A stretch of 64,000 nt of DNA. Source: Alphaproteobacteria bacterium. Its GTDB lineage: Bacteria; Pseudomonadota; Alphaproteobacteria; CAAGCB01; CAG-977. Where the stretch lies: NCBI GenBank assembly GCA_900768465.1, contig CAAGCY010000025.1, positions 1-64,000 on the forward strand, given 5' to 3'. Positions 59,258 through 64,000 of this stretch are shown piece after piece. A model generated the notes under the pieces. That model was not told where the DNA came from. It was given only the letters and a program-made list of their open reading frames with translations, and ran no database searches. A program made the position numbers and the translations under genes. The stretch's first letter is position 1, and every line of letters starts with the position of its first letter.

Positions 59258-60532
59258 ATGGATCGAATCAGAATCGTCGGCGGCGTTCCTTTGAAAGGCA
59301 AAATTGCTATCAGCGGGGCTAAAAACGCCGCTTTGCCGTTAATGGCGGCTTCGCTGTTGACGGACGAAGTGCTGACGTTGACGAACTTGCCGCATTTGGC
59401 GGACATTATGACGATGACCGCTTTGTTGTCCCAGCACGGCGTCAAGCTGACCATGACCGATGAAGCGGGCGGCGCGCTGTGCTTTGACGGCGGTCATATT
59501 TTCAATCTGAAAGCTCCGTACGACATTGTGCGTAAAATGCGCGCGTCCGTTTTGGTCTTGGGACCTTTGACCGCGCGCTTCGGCAAGGCGAAAGTGTCGC
59601 TGCCCGGCGGGTGCGCCATCGGGACGCGTCCCGTGGACATGCACTTGTCCGCTTTGGAAAAAATGGGCGCGACGATTGAAATCAAAGAGGGCTATATCAT
59701 TTCCAACGCTCACGGTCGTTTGCACGGCGCGGAAATCGTGTTCCCCAAAGTGACCGTCGGCGGAACGCAGAATATTATGATGGCGGCGACTTTGGCAGAC
59801 GGCGTGACCGTTTTGCGCAACGCCGCGCGCGAACCCGAAATCGCCGATTTGGCAAAGTGTCTGATTGCGATGGGCGCGAAAATCTCGGGCGCGGGGACGG
59901 ACACGATTACAATCGAAGGCGTCGACCGTTTGCACAAAGCGACGCACCGCATCCTTTCCGACCGTATCGAGGCGGCGTCTTATGCAATCGCGGCGGCGAT
60001 TACCCGCGGCAGAATCGAGCTGGTTGACGCGAATTTGAACGATATGGCGGCGGTGGCGCGAATCTTGATTGACTGCGGCGTCGATTTGCAGGAAACGGAA
60101 AACGGTTTTATCGCCGACGCGGAAAACGCTTACCTTATCGGAACGGACGTGATGACGGAGCCTTATCCCGGATTCCCGACCGATGTGCAGGCGCAGATGA
60201 CGGCTTTGCTGGCGACGGCAAGCGGCGCGTCTTTGATTACCGAAACGATTTTTGAAAACCGCTTTATGCACGTTCCGGAACTGGCGCGCATGGGGGCAAA
60301 CATCAATGTTCATGGTCCGTCGTCCGCCATTGTGCGCGGTGTGCCGAAGCTGTCGGGCGCGGAGGTCATGGCGACCGATTTGCGCGCGTCGATGTGTTTG
60401 GTGCTGGCGGGGCTGGTCGCCGAGGGCGAAACGATTGTCAACCGCGTATACCACCTTGACCGCGGATATGAACATTTGGAAGAAAAACTGTCGGCGTGCG
60501 GCGCGATTATCGAACGTATTCCCGGAGAATGA
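59258..60532 (+). CDS. murA: UDP-N-acetylglucosamine 1-carboxyvinyltransferase
   Basis: 424 aa. First committed step of peptidoglycan synthesis. It begins MDRIRIVGGVPLKG ... SGAKNAALPL. The catalytic Cys loop is PGGCAIGTRPVDMH near residue 117; Cys (not Asp) means it should be fosfomycin-sensitive. A complete, normal-length gene, followed after one base by hisG. Confidence 0.96.
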   Translation: MDRIRIVGGVPLKGKIAISGAKNAALPLMAASLLTDEVLTLTNLPHLADIMTMTALLSQHGVKLTMTDEAGGALCFDGGHIFNLKAPYDIVRKMRASVLVLGPLTARFGKAKVSLPGGCAIGTRPVDMHLSALEKMGATIEIKEGYIISNAHGRLHGAEIVFPKVTVGGTQNIMMAATLADGVTVLRNAAREPEIADLAKCLIAMGAKISGAGTDTITIEGVDRLHKATHRILSDRIEAASYAIAAAITRGRIELVDANLNDMAAVARILIDCGVDLQETENGFIADAENAYLIGTDVMTEPYPGFPTDVQAQMTALLATASGASLITETIFENRFMHVPELARMGANINVHGPSSAIVRGVPKLSGAEVMATDLRASMCLVLAGLVAEGETIVNRVYHLDRGYEHLEEKLSACGAIIERIPGE

Positions 60533-60533
60533 A

Positions 60534-61178
60534 ATGTCCAATCTGATTATGGCTTTGCCCAAAGGGCGGATTTTGGACGAGCTGATGCCCGTTTTGAAAA
60601 AAGCGGATATTTTGCCAGAAGATGCTTTTTTTGACGACAAGTCCCGATTGTTGCGCTTTAAGACCAACCGCGAAAATGTCGAACTTATCCGCGTGCGCAG
60701 TTTCGATGTGGCGACTTTCGTGGCGTTCGGCGCGGCGCAAATCGGCGTGTGCGGCAACGATGTTTTGGAGGAGTTCGATTTCTCCGAAATCTACGCGCCG
60801 CTGGATTTGGGCGTCGGCAAGTGCCGTATGGCCGCCGCCGCTCCCGTCGGATACAGGGAAAACGCTTTCGACCGCGCGGGGCATATCCGTGTGGCGACGA
60901 AATATCCGAACATTACGAAAAAATACTATCAAAGCAAGGGCATTCAAGCCGAATGCGTCAAGCTGTCGGGCGCGATGGAGCTGGCGCCGACGGTGGGACT
61001 GTGTCACCGCATTGTCGATGTGGTGTCTTCGGGGGCGACGTTGAAGGCGAACGGACTGGTCGAAATCGACCCGATTATGGATGTTTCCGCGCGTTTGATT
61101 ATGAACAGAACCGCTTTCAAAACCCGTTCCGACGAAATGACGGGATGGCTGGAGGCTTTTAAGGAGGCTGTGAAATGA
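60534..61178 (+). CDS. hisG: ATP phosphoribosyltransferase, short form HisG
   Basis: 214 aa from ATG 60534 (GGAGAA ribosome-binding site in the murA end). It begins MSNLIMALPKGRILDELMP, with the PRPP loop VDVVSSGATLKANGL. The length shows the short form, which lacks the regulatory ACT-like domain and needs HisZ; no hisZ is in the window. It catalyses the first step of histidine synthesis. It overlaps hisD by 4 bp. Confidence 0.94.
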   Translation: MSNLIMALPKGRILDELMPVLKKADILPEDAFFDDKSRLLRFKTNRENVELIRVRSFDVATFVAFGAAQIGVCGNDVLEEFDFSEIYAPLDLGVGKCRMAAAAPVGYRENAFDRAGHIRVATKYPNITKKYYQSKGIQAECVKLSGAMELAPTVGLCHRIVDVVSSGATLKANGLVEIDPIMDVSARLIMNRTAFKTRSDEMTGWLEAFKEAVK

Positions 61179-62470
61179 CTTTGTTTTTATCGTCAACCGA
61201 TGCGGATTTTGAACAAAAATTCAAGGCTTTTTTGGCGGTTAAGCGCGAAAACGACCCCGATGTCAATGCCGTTGTGGCGGAAATCGTCGCCGATGTGCGC
61301 AAAAAAGGCGACGAAGCGTTGTGCGCTTATACGCAGAAATTCGATCGCGTGAATTTAACGCCCGCGACGATGCGAGTCAGCCAATCCGAAATCGACGAAG
61401 CCGTCGCCGCATGCGACAAGGACGTTTTGGACGCGCTTTATTTGGCAGCGGAGCGCATAGAGGCTTTTCACGAAAAGCAGATGCCCGAAAGCCATTTCTT
61501 CAACGATGAAACGGATGCTTTGATGGGGTGGCGGTGGACGCCCGTGTTTTCCGCAGGGCTGTATGTGCCGGGCGGTACGGCGGCTTATCCGTCGTCCGTT
61601 TTGATGAACGCGATTCCTGCAAAAGTGGCGGGTGTCAAGCGGATTGTAATGGCGGTGCCGACGCCCGACGGAAAAATCAATCCGCTGGTGCTTGCCGCCG
61701 CGGACTGTGTCGGAATTGACGAGATTTACAAAATCGGCGGAGCGCAGGCGATTGCCGCTTTGGCGTACGGGACGGAAACGATTGACCCCGTCGATATGGT
61801 GGTCGGTCCGGGGAACGCTTATGTCGCGGCGGCTAAACGGCAGGTGTTCGGCAAGGTCGGAATCGATATGATTGCCGGACCGTCCGAAATCATGGTGGTC
61901 GCCGATCAATCCGCCAATCCCGGATGGATTGCCGCCGATTTGCTGAGCCAAGCCGAACACGATGTTTCCGCTCAGTCGATTTTGGTTACAAACAATGCCG
62001 ACTTTGCCGAAAAAATCAAAGCGGAAGTCGAAAAACAGCTGCCGACTTTGGCGCGCGAAAATATCGCCCGTCAAAGCTGGGAAAACAACGGCGCCATTAT
62101 CGTGACCGATAATTTGAAAGAGCAGGCGGGGGCTTTGGTCGACCGCGTCGCGCCCGAACATTTGGAACTGTGCGTCAAAGAACCCGAAGAACTGTGCAAA
62201 ACGGTGCATCACGCGGGGTCAATCTTTTTGGGGACGTACACGCCCGAAGCTGTCGGCGACTATGTCGGCGGACCGAACCATGTGTTGCCAACCGCCCGCA
62301 GTGCGCGGTTTTCGTCGGGATTGGGTGTGCATACGTTCATGAAGCGGTCGACGATTTTGTCTTGTACCGCGGAAACGCTGGACGAAATCGGTCAAGCCGC
62401 CGTTTTGCTTGCCAAAGCCGAGGGGCTGACCGCGCATGCGGCTTCCGTTGAAAAGCGGCTGAATGCTTAA
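61175..62470 (+). CDS. hisD: Histidinol dehydrogenase
   Basis: 431 aa. Family text: GLYVPGGTAAYPSSVLMNAI, DMVVGPGNAYVAAAKRQVFG and IAGPSEIMVVAD, then DLLSQAEHD (zinc ligands). It catalyses the last two oxidation steps of histidine synthesis. The order murA-hisG-hisD is consistent with alphaproteobacteria, where murA and hisD are often neighbours. Confidence 0.95.
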   Translation: MTLFLSSTDADFEQKFKAFLAVKRENDPDVNAVVAEIVADVRKKGDEALCAYTQKFDRVNLTPATMRVSQSEIDEAVAACDKDVLDALYLAAERIEAFHEKQMPESHFFNDETDALMGWRWTPVFSAGLYVPGGTAAYPSSVLMNAIPAKVAGVKRIVMAVPTPDGKINPLVLAAADCVGIDEIYKIGGAQAIAALAYGTETIDPVDMVVGPGNAYVAAAKRQVFGKVGIDMIAGPSEIMVVADQSANPGWIAADLLSQAEHDVSAQSILVTNNADFAEKIKAEVEKQLPTLARENIARQSWENNGAIIVTDNLKEQAGALVDRVAPEHLELCVKEPEELCKTVHHAGSIFLGTYTPEAVGDYVGGPNHVLPTARSARFSSGLGVHTFMKRSTILSCTAETLDEIGQAAVLLAKAEGLTAHAASVEKRLNA

Positions 62471-62619
62471 TTGGAAGGTTTTTCTTCTTTGATTGCGGGG
62501 GCGGAAGCGGATTCCGTCCCTGTTTTTTTCGGCGGCTGTTGTACGGACGGATATTCCCGCCCCGTCAAGAGGCTTTTGACCTGTCCCGCCGCCATGAATT
62601 GTTCGTACAATGAAACCAT
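62467..62619 (-). CDS. Putative 50-aa protein downstream of atpF
   Basis: A minus-strand frame starting MVSLYEQFMAAGQVKSL and ending in a Pro/Ser/Lys-rich tail. An AGGACGGA sequence precedes the ATG. Its TAA overlaps the hisD stop by three bases. It follows atpF at a 50-bp distance in the same direction. No family is recognised. The helical start and coding-like composition favour a real gene over the competing plus-strand frame, which lacks a good start. Confidence 0.45.
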   Translation of the reverse strand: MVSLYEQFMAAGQVKSLLTGREYPSVQQPPKKTGTESASAPAIKEEKPSN

Positions 62620-62669
62620 TGATTCCGTCCTGTTGTCGGAATCAGTATCCGCTTGTTTCGGGAAAATGT

Positions 62670-63221
62670 CTATAAATCTTTTTTGGACAGGGCTTGGGGC
62701 AGGGTGTCGATAGCGTGGTTTAAAAACGCTTTGCCCGCTTCGCCGCTTAATTTTTCGCGCAAAATCTTTTCAGCCGTTTTCAATGACAAGGATACGGCGG
62801 AATCGCGTATTTCTTCGGATGCTTCGTCCGTTGCGCGCTTCAATCGCATTTCCGCGGCGGATTCTTTGTTTTTCAATTTGGCGTCAAAGTCCGCTTGGAT
62901 ATTCTTTTTCAGATGTTCGGCGTCGGCGCGGGCGCGTTTCAACGCGGATTCGATTTCCTGTTCCGTGTTTTGGTGCTTTTCCCGATAGTCGTCGAGCATT
63001 TTTTGCGCGTCCGTCCGCAACTGTGACGCGTCGTTCAGTTTGCGCGCAATGGTGTCGGCGCGCGCCTGCAAAGCGGCGGAAATCGACTTGCCCGCCAATT
63101 TGACCAGCAAAGCGACCGTCATGCAAAACGCCAGACCGACCCAGAATGTCGGGTCCTGAAACAGGCTGCCGTGATGGGAGGCGGAAGCTGTTTCTGCGGC
63201 AAAAGCGGGGGAAATAATCAT
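62670..63221 (-). CDS. atpF: ATP synthase F0 subunit b
   Basis: 183 aa. One N-terminal membrane segment (FQDPTFWVGLAFCMTVALLV) is followed by a long charged helix, the peripheral stalk. The short N-terminal MIISPAFAAETASA resembles a signal-like extension seen in alphaproteobacterial b subunits. It overlaps the b' gene by 4 bp. It is the second of the two different b-type subunits of a heterodimeric stalk. Confidence 0.92.
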   Translation of the reverse strand: MIISPAFAAETASASHHGSLFQDPTFWVGLAFCMTVALLVKLAGKSISAALQARADTIARKLNDASQLRTDAQKMLDDYREKHQNTEQEIESALKRARADAEHLKKNIQADFDAKLKNKESAAEMRLKRATDEASEEIRDSAVSLSLKTAEKILREKLSGEAGKAFLNHAIDTLPQALSKKDL

Positions 63222-63721
63222 TTGCTGTTTTCCTTTAACACCGAATCGATGGCTTCGGTCAATTCAGCCGCCGTCGGAACGGTCGCCGTGATTTTCTGCG
63301 TGATTTCACCCGTCAAATCCGCCGCGATTTGCCGGACGCTTTTCAACGCTTCGGCTTTCGCTTCTTCCAGTTTTTGTTCGCCTTCGGCAAGGTGCGCCGC
63401 CAGACGGGAGTCGAAATCTTTTTCGGTTTGAGCCAAAGACGCGGTGATTTCCTCCTGCGCCTTTGCCAAAATGGTTTGCGATTGCTTTTTGACGTCAGCC
63501 ATCGCGGTTTCATACTGTTTCAAAAGGGCTTCGGCTTGGTTTTTCAAGTCCTCCGCCGTCTTTAAATCCGTTTCCAATCGGGTTTGCCGTGCGTCGACCG
63601 TCGCGCGCATCAACGGCATGACAAAACGCCACACCACGACAAACGTCGCGCAAAACGTAATCAGCAGCCAAAAACTTTGGGACGCGTACCACGTCGGATC
63701 CAGTTGCGGCAACATCGGCAA
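63218..63721 (-). CDS. atpG: ATP synthase F0 subunit b'
   Basis: 167 aa. The start MPMLPQLDPTWYASQSFWLLI is typical of b' (PQLDPTWFASQ..FW). One membrane segment is followed by a coiled-coil stalk helix. Having both b and b' is characteristic of alphaproteobacteria, cyanobacteria and some others. The gene lies 18 bp after atpE. Confidence 0.92.
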   Translation of the reverse strand: MPMLPQLDPTWYASQSFWLLITFCATFVVVWRFVMPLMRATVDARQTRLETDLKTAEDLKNQAEALLKQYETAMADVKKQSQTILAKAQEEITASLAQTEKDFDSRLAAHLAEGEQKLEEAKAEALKSVRQIAADLTGEITQKITATVPTAAELTEAIDSVLKENSK

Positions 63722-63739
63722 ACCTCGATTTTCAAACGA

Positions 63740-63985
63740 TTACAGGAACAGCATAATCAGGGCGATTACCAGCGCGTACAACGCAATCGCTTCCGTCGCC
63801 GCAAAGCCGATCAGACCGAACGCGTTGACGTCGTTTTTAACGGTCGGATTGCGACCCACGGTTTCAATCATGGTAATCCAGATTTTGGACACGCCTTCCG
63901 CCGCGGTCTTCATGCTCAAAGCGCACAACGCCGCCGCAAAAAACTTCGCCGCATCGGCGATATATTGCATGTAATTGCCTTCCAT
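63740..63985 (-). CDS. atpE: ATP synthase F0 subunit c, atypical helix 1
   Basis: 81 aa. Helix 2 is normal (FGLIGFAATEAIALYALVIA), with the ion-binding Glu in TEAIAL, and the loop GRNPTVKND is conserved. Helix 1 is unusual: the glycine-repeat motif of typical c subunits is replaced by ALSMKTAAEGVSKIW, with Lys and Glu inside the helix. AAGGAG lies 8 bases before ATG 63985, at the window end. It forms the rotor ring for the proton-driven motor. Confidence 0.88.
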   Translation of the reverse strand: MEGNYMQYIADAAKFFAAALCALSMKTAAEGVSKIWITMIETVGRNPTVKNDVNAFGLIGFAATEAIALYALVIALIMLFL

Positions 63986-64000
63986 TTTTTTATCTCCTTA

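Noticed and set aside
62471..62713. Plus-strand frame after hisD
   Set aside because: It starts with a non-ATG codon touching the hisD stop, has no ribosome-binding site, and runs into atpF on the opposite strand.

Overview
The window looks like chromosome from an uncultured, fermentative alphaproteobacterium, probably host- or gut-associated. The evidence is the paired F-ATPase b and b' subunits, a BamF-like lipoprotein, the alphaproteobacterial DUF2934 family, and an anaerobic gene set: Rex, bifunctional AdhE and the rhodoquinone enzyme RquA. The taxonomic placement is inference. From about 20.5 kb onward the genes are dense and G-rich. The first ~20 kb is clearly more AT-rich and reads as a mobile or integrative element.

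Left part (1-20.1 kb), accessory island. The left edge holds a cut-off MobC-like ribbon-helix-helix gene and two small plasmid-type genes. A complete type I BREX operon follows on the minus strand (brxA, brxB, brxC, pglX, pglZ, brxL). Its methyltransferase pglX is interrupted by a single in-frame TAG exactly where the family has a conserved Trp. Next are a zinc-ribbon protein with a nucleoside-deoxyribosyltransferase/TIR-like C-terminal domain, a 53-aa protein, the antirestriction protein ArdC, and a large SF1 helicase with an unusual N-terminus. A ~226-bp hairpin-rich sequence is duplicated upstream of ardC and of a second small gene, about 15 kb apart. A third degraded copy lies in the promoter region between brxA and the effector-like gene. 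HU and tRNA-Gln(CUG) follow.

Middle (20.5-46.7 kb), core genes. These are an RND efflux pair, MarC, LepA, MutL, Pgi, two M16 peptidases, a short lipoprotein, a catalytically altered isochorismatase-like protein, LspA, RibF, a glycerophosphodiesterase, RquA translationally coupled to a NarL-type response regulator, a TrmA-type RNA methyltransferase, Rex divergent from adhE with a recognisable Rex operator, an S41 peptidase without a signal peptide, a DUF2934/Cys-rich/histone-H1-like protein, a histidine phosphatase, a P-loop kinase and KdsB.

Right part (46.9-64 kb). A glgE-mak-glgB-glgX-malQ operon for alpha-glucan synthesis and turnover ends with a metallophosphoesterase. After it comes a compact non-coding stretch with a candidate small RNA, a 20-codon hydrophobic-peptide gene and tRNA-Thr(GGU). 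Then follow a small conserved protein, murA, hisG and hisD, and convergent to them the ATP synthase genes for b, b' and an atypical c subunit. Rex control of adhE, RquA for rhodoquinone and glycogen storage together suggest a lifestyle of anaerobic carbohydrate fermentation.
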